A DNA stretch of 64,000 nucleotides from Hyparrhenia diplandra. Its lineage: Eukaryota; Streptophyta; Magnoliopsida; Poales; Poaceae. Below the pieces are notes generated by a model. It saw nothing but the letters and a program-made list of their open reading frames with translations, searched no databases and was not told the DNA's origin. The position numbers were made by a program, and so were the translations under genes. Below are positions 9,290 through 21,047 of this stretch, in pieces. The DNA is taken from positions 124,001-188,000 of the forward strand of contig JADLZK010012234.1 in NCBI GenBank assembly GCA_015847255.1, written 5' to 3'. The first letter of the stretch is position 1. Each line of letters begins with the position of its first letter.

Positions 9290-11624
9290 AATAGGGAGCA
9301 TATCCTATCGACACCAACTTTATATCGCACACGCGTCTTACTTAGCGATCCTGGGGACGTCTATCATCCATCCGGTGGCCAGCAGCAGCAGTAGGTAATT
9401 TTACAGAAAACCGCCCGCCGGGCCTCGGCCATCTTGCACGAGCCCCCTCCCCTCCCCACGGGCAGGAATCAGGATGCCTCCATCGCTCGAAGCGGTACGC
9501 ACCCTCGCGCGGCAGGAATCCCGTGCCCTAGTTCTTGTGGTGGGGCAAGCGCCCCACGGAGGCGCCCCACCATGGAGGCTCGGCGAGGCGGCCCATGGCG
9601 AAGGAGCGGCGAGGCGCCCCACGGCGGCCCGGCGAGGCGTTGTTTCTCTGTTCGAGGTTGGCAAGGTGCAGGTCCTGTTGTGGATCCCGTCCAATCGGGT
9701 ATGGAAGGAGACGTTCAGCTTGTGCAGCATCGTGAGGTTGGCAAGGAAGAGGGGCGTGTGGCAAAGATCTTGGTTCCAGTGATGGCGTCTGTGCTTGTAC
9801 TCACAGCCGCTGGCATGTACCTTGTTTGGAGAATGTTCAGAGCTTGTCTTGTGAATGTTCAGAGCGTATAGTACTGTAAATTGTGAATGTTCAGAGCGTA
9901 GTACTGTAAATTGTTCCTTCTGTGTATTGGCACATGAATTTGTGGTTCGACCATGACAATGAATAGAATGAAATTGTGCATACTACTGTCAAATGATGTT
10001 ATTATGAATTTGTCTCTGATTCCAGAACCTGATGTTCAAATTCAGCATGCCTGGTGAATGTTACAGTATTCCATAACCTGATGCATGTCTGATTGGACAA
10101 GATGAAGTTGATTCGAAAATAAATGACACAGAAAATTAATGGACTCGGATGACAGTGTTTCAGTCAAGCAGTCAGTACCATAATTTGTCAGTACCATAAT
10201 GTCTGTACAGCAGGCTCTCAATATCAACTAGCAATACCCCTCGTAAAGTTTATTCAGACAACTTAGCAAGCTGGTCTTTTATTTCTGCTTTGCCGGCATT
10301 GCCACTCAACACTTTATTATGTTTAATTCCTTTTCTGAACTTAATATGATACTGTGAGTTGCTCTTTTTATTTCTGCTGAACTTCTACTAGCTCTGAACA
10401 TTCAGATTATCGATGATTTATGGTCACTCATTCACCAGTGAGAATTGATGAACATTCACAGCAGTAAATGTTGCTCTTTCATTTTTGGTAGTAGCATCTA
10501 GTACCATGTTTTATGGTTTACAAAGTGTCAAATTTTCATGGTCGGTCATTGGCAAAGAATGTACAGACATTGTCATTACCAAACACAGAATTCTCATTGC
10601 CAAACAAATAATGTACAAACATTTTTTGATCCATTCTCCATACAATTTTCACTGCCAATACACAGAAGGTACAATTTACAAAGCCATACAACAGGCCATA
10701 GCACTGGGCAGCAGTGAACATTCAGAACATTCAGGCCTACGCCAACGCCTACACTGTCAATTGAGTGTCAGCACTGCCAATTTTTTATTCTCGATACACA
10801 GAAGCTCTTGTTCCAGTTCCCATCCTACTGCTTGTCACCTTCCAACAGATCAACGGCGAGCTGCCTTGGCAAGCACCAAATTGGCCGCACCTGACTGTCA
10901 ATTGAGTGTCAGCACATAACAATTGAGTGTCAGCACACAAGCATCCTGCTTCAAAGCATCCTGGTGCCCATCAGCTTGCCGCGGAAAGCACCATGCCATA
11001 ATCTCGGCACCATGCCATAATCTCGAGCTGCCTTGCAAGCACCAAATAAGTCATTAACTCAAATCAAAATTATTGATACAAGAAGCAGCGGTGTACAGAA
11101 TGGCCTGTATATGAACCCGCTATGTACAGCTTCGTAAGCTGTATCATGCAGGGGCGGCAGGCCGGCGAGGCGGCGATGGCAGGAGGGGCGGCTATGGCCG
11201 GCGGGGTGGCGAGGAACGGCAAGGGCTGGCGGGGCGGCGAGGAACGGCAAGGGCCGCGACGGCGACGACGAACGGCAAGGCCAGAGAGGCGACTCCCCAG
11301 CCTGCACGAGCCCGGCTTCCTGTTCGGCGGGGCACCTCCACGAGCCAGGCGAGGAACGGTGGGGCAACCCCCACCCGGCGGCGGCGCATCTCACATGAAC
11401 AGGAAGAGTGCAGGGGATGCGGATCCAGCCTCCCGTGTGCTGGCTTGAGGGCAGGGGTGTTAGTGCAAAAACAACATGGAGATGAGGGCCGGCGGGCGGT
11501 ATTTTGTAAAATTTGCATCCCTCGTTCTCTGGTCATCGGATGCAGTATTTACGGTTCGGATCGCCTGTAATGCGCGGTTTGCCAGATAAAGCGGTAAAAA
11601 AGGCATGAGGATATGTTCCCTATT
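9290..11624. mobile_element. MULE-like element with long inverted repeats (about 2.3 kb)
   Basis: The segment 9290-9428 and the reverse complement of 11490-11624 align along their length. Shared blocks in order are aatagggaRcatatcct, a ctttat/cgc block, ttac-gcgatcc, catccgRtgRccag, and attttaca followed by ccgcccgccgg. Terminal inverted repeats of about 135 bp with a GC-rich interior suggest a Mutator-like element. I found no 9-bp target duplication, and the outermost ends are uncertain. The interior holds GC-rich coding-like DNA near each end (9430-9760 and 11130-11450) and an AT-rich centre with several short direct repeats (gaatgttcagagc; tcaattgagtgtcagcac). No transposase is visible, so it is non-autonomous. 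Confidence 0.5.
9434..9871 (+). pseudogene. Possible captured receptor-like kinase transmembrane fragment
   Basis: The frame ends with a hydrophobic helix (ILVPVMASVLVLTAAGMYLV, about 9769-9828) followed by WRMFRA. The helix and its flanks resemble the transmembrane segment of S-domain (G-type lectin) receptor-like kinases of grasses, where KI(V/L)LPV-type helices are followed by a basic stop-transfer. No kinase or lectin domain follows. The N-terminal part is low-complexity, from GC-rich DNA with 'ggcgccccac' repeats. Its position inside a long-TIR element suggests a gene fragment captured by a Pack-MULE-like element. The identification rests on the helix alone and is weak. Confidence 0.3.
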
Positions 11625-12278
11625 TAATATGGTGCCACATAAGTAAATCTTTATTTTTACATGAAACGAGCAGGAAAAGAAGGAGATCATTTCATTGCCA
11701 CGAAACAAGTTGGTGACGTTTCCAACGCCATGAAACCGAATGAAATCCCCATCGAGGGACTCCTTTCGTTTCATTGCCCCACGACAGCGGCGGCGACGGC
11801 TCCCTCCATCCCCACCACGACAGCCGGCTGCTTCCCCATCTAGGAGGCGGACGCGACGGCTTCCCTAGGTGGCCGACGATGCATAGTGGTAGACGGGGGC
11901 GAGCTCCACCGCACGCGTGGAGACGCGGCTCCGACGCGAAGCCCATCCGCAGACGCGAGGCCGTCTGTTCGCCGTCACGAGTCCGCCCGTCGGCCGCCAC
12001 ACACGCTCCCTCCCCTGCCGCGTAGGCCGTGGCTCCACGCCGCCATGTGGACTCGACCGCACGCAAGCACACCGCGTTGGCTCGCAGCTGCACGGAATCT
12101 ATCGATGCTCTGCTCGTAGAATATGGTGGAAGGGAAGAAAACGAATTAGAAAGAAGTATCGGGGTTCCTGCTGCAAAATGACTAGAGAGAGAGAGTTTAC
12201 TTTTATGAGTTTAAATTGATTTGTGAAATCTGCAAGATTCCTTGTGCAAATGTGGTTAGTGACATCGGTAGGACCCCT
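11625..12278. other. Intergenic, GC-rich block without recognised gene
   Basis: From 11660 to 11780 there are repeated 'tttcat..atgaaac' motifs typical of grass MITE remnants. From 11780 to 12120 the sequence is GC-rich with overlapping open frames on both strands and no recognisable product. I do not call a gene here. Confidence 0.35.
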
Positions 12279-12286
12279 GTAATATG

Positions 12287-12806
12287 TAGGCTTGGGCAAA
12301 ATACCCGATACCCATTACCCGCACCCAAATTACCCGAACCCGAGGTATCCGATCCCAAATTGGGATAGCGATTTTGATTACCCAAAATTAGTTTGGGTAA
12401 TTCGGTAATACACTTTCGGTACCCAAACTACCGAAGATTTGGCTTCATCTTTATATTTACCACGTGTTGTTAGTTGAACACCTAAAATTATCACTTTATT
12501 AGAATATAATTCTCTCGGTTTGAACAAGTGACAATAATATACTATTCTTCACAAATTGTTATTGAAATTCTACACAAATTTCTAGTGAAATTATATATAA
12601 ATTGCTACTAAAAATTTTGTGCAGTTTGTTGATTTGGTTTCTATAAAATCGGGTAGATCGGGTATGCCAACCCGAATTATCGGGTACCTAAAATTTCGGG
12701 TAATATTTCTTCTGAGCTAAAATCGGGTAGCTTGAGTTTTCATTACGAATTTTAAATTACCGAATTACCCGGCCGAAAAATCGGGTAAACCGAATGCCTA
12801 GGCCTA
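12287..12806. mobile_element. hAT-type MITE (520 bp) with perfect 8-bp target duplication
   Basis: The left end is TAGGCTTGGGC and the right end, on the other strand, TAGGCCTAGGC. The flanking 8 bases are identical: gtaatatg at 12279-12286 and 12807-12814. Subterminal regions are full of short 'acccga / tcgggta' motifs in both orientations, a hallmark of non-autonomous hAT elements where transposase binds. The interior is AT-rich with no coding frame. The borders are exact. Confidence 0.92.
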
Positions 12807-12814
12807 GTAATATG

Positions 12815-13311
12815 AATTAAATGCTGAATTAGTATATGTGCATTGAGAGACCTTGTTTCACTTGGAAACTATGGGATGAATTCCCCCATTAAAACCGGCC
12901 TTAAAGCGTTTAGTGAGTAAATCATTTTCAGTCTCGATTACCAAGGGGATATCATCTAAACTCATCAAAAGAAAAAAACATATTTCTCTATGGTGAGCCA
13001 AATAACCTTTTATTTTATTTTGTAATATTTTCCTTTTTTTGATGAAATTGTAATATTTTTCTAAGTTCTTGTCGATTCGGCCAGATTGGGCCGGAATTGA
13101 CACGTGTTCGTCGGCCGAGTTGGAGCTTCCGAGATGGCGTGCGACGGGGCTGCGGCTTCTCGCCGGGCGGCGACAGCAGCGGCTCGAGCAACGAGGTGGG
13201 AGGGAGGGCCGTCGGGGAGGGAGGGACCGGGCGGTAGCCTGGCGCTGCGCGGCGGCGGGGCGGCGGTGGGGCTGATGGGCGCTGGGAGGGAGGCGGCGGC
13301 GGCAGTATTAC
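12815..13311. other. Intergenic, GC-rich end unassigned
   Basis: The block is AT-rich to about 13070 and then abruptly GC-rich with an open frame starting near 13104 or 13133. That frame encodes only Ala/Gly/Arg-rich low-complexity sequence, and nothing supports a gene. It may be the disrupted first exon or UTR of something cut by the LTR-like block that follows. Confidence 0.3.
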
Positions 13312-13705
13312 CTGAGCTGGAAGGCGAAAGATATTTTTATTATTTTGCTTGCTTATCCCCTAGAGATTACATGCCTCTTGCTTATATAGCCCGACTAGTG
13401 GGACTTGTAATCTAAGCAATCTCTATAAGGCTTCCTTATAATTTGGAATACCTTTTACAAGCAAATTCCTATTTTATTATTTCCTAATAAGGGTCTCCCT
13501 TATAGATGAGATAGCCCTTGCACACCAAAAAATTACCTAAGATAATCCTAACTTGAAAGCAAAGCAAACTCGAGTCGTGACGGAAGAAGGAAGGCGGGCG
13601 GAGGGGGCGGCCACCCCCACGCGCCCGGCCCCCCCCTGGGCCGGCGGCCGTCGCGTTTGGGCCTAATTAGCCACTCCCGGGCTGGCCCAAATCTGGTTCA
13701 TGACA
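13312..13705 (-). repeat. Possible LTR fragment in reverse orientation
   Basis: Read on the minus strand the block starts TGTCATGAACCAG and ends CTTCCAGCTCA, so it has TG..CA termini. Its AT-rich 'cttatatagcccg' portion is reminiscent of Copia-type LTRs. No matching 5-bp target duplication flanks it and no second LTR is in the window. Treat as tentative. Confidence 0.3.
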
Positions 13706-14804
13706 GTTCTCTTCTCCCTCGATCCATTACCTGATCGTCTTGTTGGAGTTGAAATATTCTAGTCTTTTTTTCATTTTCCATTGGCAACCAAATAATGGAA
13801 ATATCTCGTGTTACTATCCCCTTGTAATGAACAAAATGCAGTTACTATAATCTTTTTTATTGTTGTAACGCAGAGGCCAGGGGTAATTCTTGTTTTATAA
13901 GAAGAAAAACAAATTTTGCTTTGAGCAAGATTCTACAGAGGGATCTGTTTAAATTAGGATTAGTTTTGGACCGGCTTATTCATGAGATCAGCATAAACTA
14001 ATTGTTGAGTGTGTTCGGAAACTTTAGCATAATGATTTTATTAAACTGTTACACACCTACAACCAAAAAGCAACCTAAATCACAATTATTTATCACCGAT
14101 GATACTACGTATCGGCTTACGCACGCAATTAATAAAAACTGGCAAACCACAGTACGTTAAGTAGTTTGGTTATTGTTGCCGATGCAGTGACGTCGTGAAT
14201 GGATGACAAGGGTGGGATCGATGTTTCCTCCCCATTGCTCCCTTGTTTAATTTTATGGTTAGCAGCCTGCCCGAGTTTCTTTTTAGTTCGATCTGCTATA
14301 TATATATACTAGAAATTGTCGCGGCGTTGCGCTTATGCGGGCAGTGTTTAGCTATGCATTGTATGTGTAGGGAAGTATTTTTGCTTCCTATATGTATGTC
14401 AACAATTATTTATTTTGTAGTATGTGCACTACAAGTTAGCATTAAATTAAAGATTTAGGAAACAAATATTATGAAAGAGGGCATGAATTGATTTAGAGTT
14501 AAGGTGGGGGAGAATTAGGAAAATAAGGAATTGATTTGGAGTTAAGGTGGGGGAGATATTTTTAGTTCATATGTGTTATGAGCAAAAAATTAAGCAATGA
14601 CATAAAAAAACAGGGTGTATAGCTCTATCAAATAGAATGCACTAAATCATATGATATCTTGAGTTCAATGCATAGATCTAGTTATAATAAACTCAACAAA
14701 ACTGGTTTGATTTTTTTTTTTCCTATGGTTTTATACGAATTTTGGAAGATCTTTGATTTGAAAAGAAAGAGAAAAACGTAGAAAAAGAAAAAATTGGTTC
14801 GAGG
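13706..14804. other. Intergenic, possible Helitron end near 14308
   Basis: Nothing coding. At 14308-14332 the sequence actagaaattgtcgcggcg, read on the minus strand, ends in CTAG-T with a short GC-rich stem before it, like the 3' terminus of grass Helitrons. A near-duplicate 'aattgatttggagttaaggt' motif occurs twice (about 14487 and 14530). Confidence 0.35.
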
Positions 14805-15095
14805 GTCGTTTTGGCCCATTCAGTATTGGCATGGTGAAGGATGCACCGGCCCATACATTTGCACGGATGGCGGGTGCTATTTCGGAAAAAGCTCGAGGGT
14901 GTTTTTGAAAGATTTTTGCGTGGGGAGGCTGGGACGGCGGGTTCTATTTTGATATAGTTCGAGGGCTTTTTGCAAAAAACCCGATGGAAGCCAGATCTGG
15001 GCGCGTCCGTCCGGCCGATCCGACGGCCCGAGAAAAACGCGCGTGGACGGGCACGCTGTGTGGCCTTCTTTTGGTGCAGGATTCGTATGGTAAGA
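14805..15095 (+). repeat. Dispersed repeat, copy 2 (partner at 6995-7245)
   Basis: Collinear with 6995-7245 and in the same orientation; this copy keeps more of the GC-rich tail (cgatccgacggcccgag). It lies about 1.6 kb upstream of the CAD-like coding start, so it could supply part of that promoter or leader. Confidence 0.55.
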
Positions 15096-15799
15096 GATAT
15101 CTCGAGTCGAGTGCACATCCCCCGCACCCACAACCACCTGCAGCGACGACCAAGCTTACTAGTTACTACAGCAAGGTGCTTCTGAACTGGTTCCACTACT
15201 GCAACAGATCGAAACAACAGGCTTCACAATTGGTCAGTAACCTCTTTCCCAACCACTTTTCATTCACGCAGTAAGCAACTAAGCATGAGCTTGTGGAATA
15301 ATAACTATGTTTACCACACAGTTAAATACACGGAGTAGTAAAAGATCTCATTGCTAGCTCCTGGTTCTTGCCACGGGAAGATTAGTTGTGAACCTTTTGG
15401 CTACTTAGAGCTATGAGTAAACCTATATATGTCGTCAGAACCGGATCCGCATGTCCTCTCCAGTTCTGTAATTGCATTGGTTTCTGATGGACTAATTCAT
15501 TTTGGAAAACTATCAATCCATCTGGTCATCCATCCATTGACTACTACACAAAAAAATAATTTTTACAATCTCATATCATGTTACGGGTGGTTGACTTAGT
15601 CAGCAACCATCTGTATAAATTGTGCCAACCTGCCCCTGGAATTGGGTGGGTGGGTGTGTGTGTGCGCGGGGGTGTCTATAGATGCAGCTGACCAAGTCAA
15701 TTGTCTTTAGAAATCGATTTTCAAGGGCATTGACTAAGTACAACACCCTTCAAAATAGCTACTAACAAATAAGTTAATTCATGAATCAAATTGGAGTTA

Positions 15800-16150
15800 C
15801 TTGGAACATATCTTTGCCTCCTATTGACATGATTATTGAATCAAGAACAAATTTTGGGAATGCAATATTCAGGGGAAATGATTATTGCTGCCTGCTGGAC
15901 AATTTGGACTTCTAGAAATGGATTAATTTCTGACAATAAGCCCTGCACCATCACCATAAGGAGGTTTAGCTTTAAAGAAGAATTTGGCTGGATTTGTATC
16001 AAAGCCAAAGCTAGTCGTGCTGGCCCTCTGTACAACAGTGGTTAGAGAATATAGCTTTATGACCTATAGCTTTTTCTTCTTTGAGCTTTGAAAGTCCACT
16101 CGTGCACTTCTACTCCTTTTATACCTTACGATCATATATAAATAAATAAA
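15800..16150 (+). pseudogene. LINE ORF2 C-terminal fragment
   Basis: The frame at 15836-16045 contains MIIAACWTIWTSRNGLI and FKEEFGWICIKAKASRAG. This matches the extreme C terminus of plant L1-type ORF2 (pattern 'ACW.IW..RN..I' then a Lys/Arg-rich segment). Everything upstream of it is missing, so this is a short 5'-truncated relic. It is followed by an AT-rich 3' UTR-like stretch with 'aaataaataaata'. The relic lies in the upstream region, possibly a leader intron, of the CAD-like gene. Confidence 0.55.
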
Positions 16151-16678
16151 TAGGTGGTGGTGGTGGGGTTGGGGGGTGTTACCCCCAACTAAGCCCTAAA
16201 AAATGTTAATGACTTTTTTTTTTTTTTTCCAAATAAAGCCAGATGAAGATAACATTTATATGAAGTTGTTGATCTCAACAAGATATGAGATTTTGCAGTT
16301 GATGACATTTAATTTGAGATTTATTTAGAAGCCCAAATATACATACTAAGTTCTCTTAGATTTTGGAATTTCCAAATTACCTCTTATATAGAAATTCTAA
16401 TGTAAAAGTCATAGTGCTTCACAAGACTTAAAATTTTGTAGCTGAAAATATTTTTGTTTGAAATTGTTTACTAGCCAAAATATTATTCAACGCAAGATTC
16501 ATAAATCTAATCAGAAAAGTATAGTATGGTATATTTGGTCACAAGTGACTACAGATGTGATGATAAGAGGTGCATGCAAGGTACAAGATGCAGACTAACT
16601 TGACAGTGACAGTTCGAGTTTTGTAAATCTCATATTGCTGTGCGTTGCTTCAACCCTATCCTACAGAGTTCATTTGTC

Positions 16679-18334
16679 ATGGCTGTGGAATCCAAGAGTG
16701 GGAACTGTGATGCTTGGGCAGCAACTGGGCCTGACGGAGTCCTCTCTCCTCACAAAATCAACCGCAGGTGATTTTGACTCTACACATATATGGACAGAAT
16801 TGCTGCTTGTTTATTTTCATTTTGCATGACATCCATTGCGGCAGTTCATAACTGAATCTAATTGCTACGGTCGCTCATATGTTTCAGAGCTGTACGAAGC
16901 GATGATGTTTCTTTGAGAATCACGCACTGTGGAGTCTGTTATGCTGATGTTATTTGGACACAAAACAAGCACGGTGATTCCATATACCCTTTAGTTCCAG
17001 GGTAAGTTCGACGAATAAGTTTCATTAGTTTTTGAATTTTATAATATAAAATCTAGCAGATCTTTCTTCATTTTCTGATGAAGGTTTACATCTAAATGTG
17101 TGTGGTAAATTGATTCATATGATATTTGGCAGACATGAGATAGTTGGAGAAGTAACAGAGGTTGGATCAGAAGTCAAGGGCTTAAAGGTTGGTGACCATG
17201 TAGGTGTGGGCATCTATGTCAACTCGTGCGGGGACTGTGAGAACTGCAATCGCTTCTCAGAGATCCATTGCCCAAAAATGGTGGTCACTTTCAACGGGAT
17301 CGATGCGGATGGCACTGTGACGATGGGAGGATATTCCAGTCACATAGTTGTCCGTGAAAGGTATGTATGCTTTTCTGAAATTGTAGAAACGTAAAGATTG
17401 CTCTGCAGTCATTGTCTTAATGCATAAATGTTGATTGAATCACACTTTACAAAGAAAAACAACTCTGGATTATCAAGTTACCTGAAATAATTTGGGTTGA
17501 AATTTCTTTTGCATTTCAGGTTCTGCTTCAAGATTCCTGATGGCTACCCTTTGGCTAAGGCAGGGCCTCTATTATGTGCTGGGATTACTGTCTATACTCC
17601 CATGATTCGGCACAACATGAACCAAGCTGGCAAATCACTTGGGGTGATTGGACTTGGTGGACTGGGGCACATGGCAGTGAAATTTGGAAAAGCATATGGG
17701 TTGAAGGTTACCGTTTTCAGTACAAGTGAAACAAAGAGAGCCCAGGCCATTGATCTCCTTGGTGCTGATAATTTTGTGTTATCATCCGACAAGCAACAGA
17801 TGGAGGTCAATGTCATCTAATTTTGTATTTTCAGTACAAATTGAGTTCTGCTTATATATGTTACTCACTTTCTCTTGTATATTATAGGCCCTAAAAGGCT
17901 CCCTGGACTTCATTATTGACGCTGCTGCGGGTAACCACCCGTTCGATCCGTATCTTTCGCTTCTGAAAGCTGAGGGTATAATGACGCTAGTTGGCTTCCC
18001 AAGTGAAATCAATGTGCATCCTGGAAGCCTTATTTTTGGTACTGATATACCATTCCATGTACAGATTTCGTCAGTCCATTTTTTGAGAAAAGCAAAATAG
18101 ACTTTATCATCTTGTCCTGAAATTCACATTTATGCAGGTGCACGGACCCTTTCTGGCAGTGGAGGTGGAGGAACCAAGCGGATCCAAGAAATGTTGAACT
18201 TTTGTGCATCAAACAAGATATACCCGGAGGTTGAGGTCATTAAAATGGACTACATCAACGAGGCTCTCAAGAGGCTTATGAATCGGGATGTGAAATACCG
18301 CTTTGTAATTGACATCGAGAACTCTTTGAACTAG
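16679..18334 (+). CDS. CAD: Cinnamyl-alcohol-dehydrogenase-like protein (rice CAD1/CAD4 type), six exons, 354 aa
   Basis: Coding exons are 16679-16767, 16888-17001, 17133-17360, 17520-17805, 17888-18038 and 18138-18334. All borders are GT/AG, phases agree, and the stop is TAG. The protein is a zinc-dependent MDR alcohol dehydrogenase. It has GHE (His69, Glu70) and Cys47/Cys163 for the catalytic zinc, Cys100/103/106/114 for the structural zinc, and the GLGGLG dinucleotide motif at 188-193. A Ser-Thr-Ser at 211-213 with Lys216 suits NADP(H). CAD enzymes reduce hydroxycinnamaldehydes in lignin synthesis. Here the usual Thr49/His52 proton-relay pair is Ala49/Ile52 (CGVCYADVIW), as I recall for the rice CAD1/CAD4 branch, so activity on monolignols is doubtful. 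The start is the only ATG giving the conserved N terminus. The 'cctacag' at 16659-16665 suggests a leader intron acceptor. Confidence 0.93.
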
Positions 18335-19690
18335 TAGTATCATGTGCTTAAGCAGACCCCGCGTGATTGCTTCTCTCTCTTGTCAGATGATACGTAGCTG
18401 CAAATAAATTAGGATATCAGGGTGTTACCAATCATATCTCCATATTTCATAAAACTTTGAGTGGTTGTTACTTATTACATGCATGGATGCTTATTAATGT
18501 CAGAAAAATTATAAGATATTGTGTCTTACAGGAACTTAGATATAAGAATCAAAATATATATCTCCTGATTCACAGGAATTAGAATAGTATGTAAATGGAA
18601 ATCTTGAACTATGTATCCTTGTGTTACAAACGAACTATGAATGGGAAAGCTGAAGATGGAAATAAATACAATTGAAAAGGATCAAATTTTGGGCAAACTG
18701 TGCAAATTTCAATAAAAACTGGTCTAGGCCGCTTTGGGCGGTATCCTGGCAGGAGGTGCACGTAGCTATATCGCCAAACTGGCCTAGCTAGGCCTGCGTC
18801 GGTTTTGGCAGCTTGGCTATTTCAAGGTTTTTATGTTGCAAGTCTCCTCAAATCCTGTGGGGAACTTGTAAGTTGCATGTGGAAATGTGGAATATGTCTC
18901 CTACTGTGATAAGACTTCCCTATACTAATAAAGAGGATCACGACTAACTAAGAGATCCATCTATGCAATCAATAAAAAAAAACAATCTGTGACACATTTT
19001 TAACATTTCTTCCATCTCAAGCTCTTTCAACCAAAACACCACCGCTGGTTTTCGTCACTTTGAATCACTGCCTTAGGCATTTACGAAAATAAATTAGAAG
19101 TATATGAGGCCGCGCCATCTCCGCGGCCTCCGAGCATGGGCACGTTAGTGTGCTATGGCCACGTTAGTGTGTTTTATGAGAGCTCCGTCTGATATGATTT
19201 GTATGGCTTGGAGTTGTGGACACACAAACATAGCAAAATCTGATAATACACAGCAGCCTACATTTTGCTGCATGCTGCCACAGTGGTTTAGATAGTCCAT
19301 GTCTGCACGCATGCTGTAGGTCACTATGTCATGCCTCCCTCCCTCCTGCTGCAACAGGTCCTTATTGATTCTTCTTGTGGAAAAATATCAACGCTACCTG
19401 TTAAACACATGCATGCCAAAAGTAGGTGCTTATATGTGTCTCAGTGATATCTAATATTGTGTTTATTGGTAGGAGGCAAAAAAAAAGGCACTCTATCTAG
19501 AAGTGACACATTATTCTAGCATGGAAAAAAATATGAAAGACTAGCCATTTATTTGATTGACACCGCAAATAACAATTTTATATGACCAGATTAGAGCATG
19601 CATGATATATGGTACAAAGAACTGTAACAATTCAGGATAATGCTCACCCGTCACCACATAGTAATACATGAGAAAGAAAGAGAGTATGAT
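18335..19690. other. 3' flank and intergenic DNA; possible Helitron 5' end at 18917
   Basis: After the CAD-like stop the DNA is AT-rich. The sequence tccctatactaataaagagg (18917-18936) resembles the 5' terminus of grass Helitrons ('TC..TA.TACTAATAAAG'), but no paired 3' end was located. No gene was recognised. Confidence 0.35.
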
Positions 19691-19963
19691 GGCAAAATTT
19701 CATGCATGCATCCATTGTGATTCCCTTTTGTCTTGTTCATGTGGAAGTGCATCCATGCTAGCATATAGCAACATGCCAAACCTACTCATGATATTGACCG
19801 TTCATATCCAACGTAACGAACAGAGCGACGCGAGGCAAAATTTCATGCATGCATCCATTGTGATTCCCTTTTGTCTTGTTCATGTGGAAGTGCATCCATG
19901 CTAGCATATAGCAACATGCCAAACCTACTCATGATATTGACAGTTCATATCCAACGTAACGAA
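19691..19963. repeat. Tandem duplication, two copies, period 143 bp
   Basis: Copy 1 starts at 19691 and copy 2 at 19834 with ggcaaaatttcatgcatgca. They are nearly identical for about 130 bp, to 'ccaacgtaacga'. The duplication overlaps the 5' border of the retroposon that follows: both copies contain 'atattgac(c/a)gttcat' plus the first bases of the element. Confidence 0.95.
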
Positions 19964-21047
19964 GCAGAAGCGCCGCTCGTGTCGCTCCCCACATAGCGAC
20001 CGGGCGGTTGATAACTTTAACTAGCGCCGCCACCTCCCTTCCCCTCCTCTAGCCGCGCCGCCGATGGAGCGGGTCTCCGGCAAGGCCGCTGGGCTCGTTT
20101 GGGATGGCGGCGGGTGGGGCCTCTCCTCGCTTGTTGGTGGCATGGCGGCACGGGATGCGGTTGTCCGGGCGAGGCGCCGCCGGAGCTCGGGTCGCGTGGG
20201 GCTCGATCCGCCTTCTTCTCGGCTGGCCGCCGCGCCGAGGGCGGGCGGGGTGCTTGCCGCGACGTCTTTTCGCCGGCCCTCCTCTATAGTCGCTACCGGG
20301 TCTCCATGACCGGGGTGGTGGGGGGGGCATGCGGCGCCCGTCGGCGGGATCCGGCCGCCGCTCCCGGATCCGGGTCCTCCTTGGCCGGATCTGGGGGTGG
20401 GGACAATGAGGGGTGGTGAAGGTGGCCGTGAGTGGTGTTGGAGGTGCGGTGGTGGAGGTTGGTGGATCATGGTGGATAGTGCCGGCAGCCGGTGGTGGCA
20501 TATGATGGAGGGAGGGAGCGGAGGTGTGGCGGCCAATGTGGTTCCCTCGGTGACACCCCCTCGTCGACGACGCAGGTCTATGTGGTGCCACCGTGGTGGT
20601 GGGCCAAGGTGGTGTAAGGCGGGATCGGGTGGCACCATGGTGGTGCTGTGAGCTAGTGTCGGGCTATCCTTTTGCCACGCTGGGAGGCGCGAGCCGCGAA
20701 CTAGTGGTGGTGGGAGGCTTGTTCAGCGAAAAGCCTTTCTTGGGCGCTCTTGCCGGGTGGTGATGGCGGTGGCGCCTTTGAGCGTCGCTCTCCCCGGGGG
20801 GGCGTCATTGTGGAGCCTCCATGTACACTACTCGAGTTCTCCTCGGGTGAAAAACCCCGTCGCCGCACGCACGAACAAGCGATGGCGGCGTCTTAGGCGT
20901 CGTGCCCTCCTTGGAGGCGTCGCTTCTTGAGAATCGGCGTGGTTTTGCGGTTACGTGGGTGTCGTTGGTGAACCGCCAAGGTTGGTGGTGGTTGGTTTGG
21001 TGGTTGTAGGTGTTGGGGGTGGGGGTGGCGGTGTGGGGGTGGATCTT
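19949..21047 (+). mobile_element. Poly(A)-tailed retroposon, copy 1, 5' part (continues at 30876)
   Basis: A GC-rich 5' region ('gcgccgccacctcccttccc', 20026) is shared with copy 2 at 32289. The element is interrupted by an LTR retrotransposon at 21048-30875 and resumes to a short A tail at 31595-31600. The flanks 'atattgacagttcat' (19934-19948) and 'atattgaccgttcat' (31601-31615) match at 14 of 15 positions, a LINE-style target duplication. Minus the insertion, the retroposon is about 1.8 kb. Its open frames are GC-rich and on both strands, with no RT, endonuclease or gag motif, so it is a non-autonomous, LINE-mobilised type. Family not named. Confidence 0.65.

Noticed and set aside
20021..20651. 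Long frames on both strands (up to 205 codons) as genes
   Set aside because: The same GC-rich block recurs in the second retroposon copy at 32.3 kb without frame conservation.
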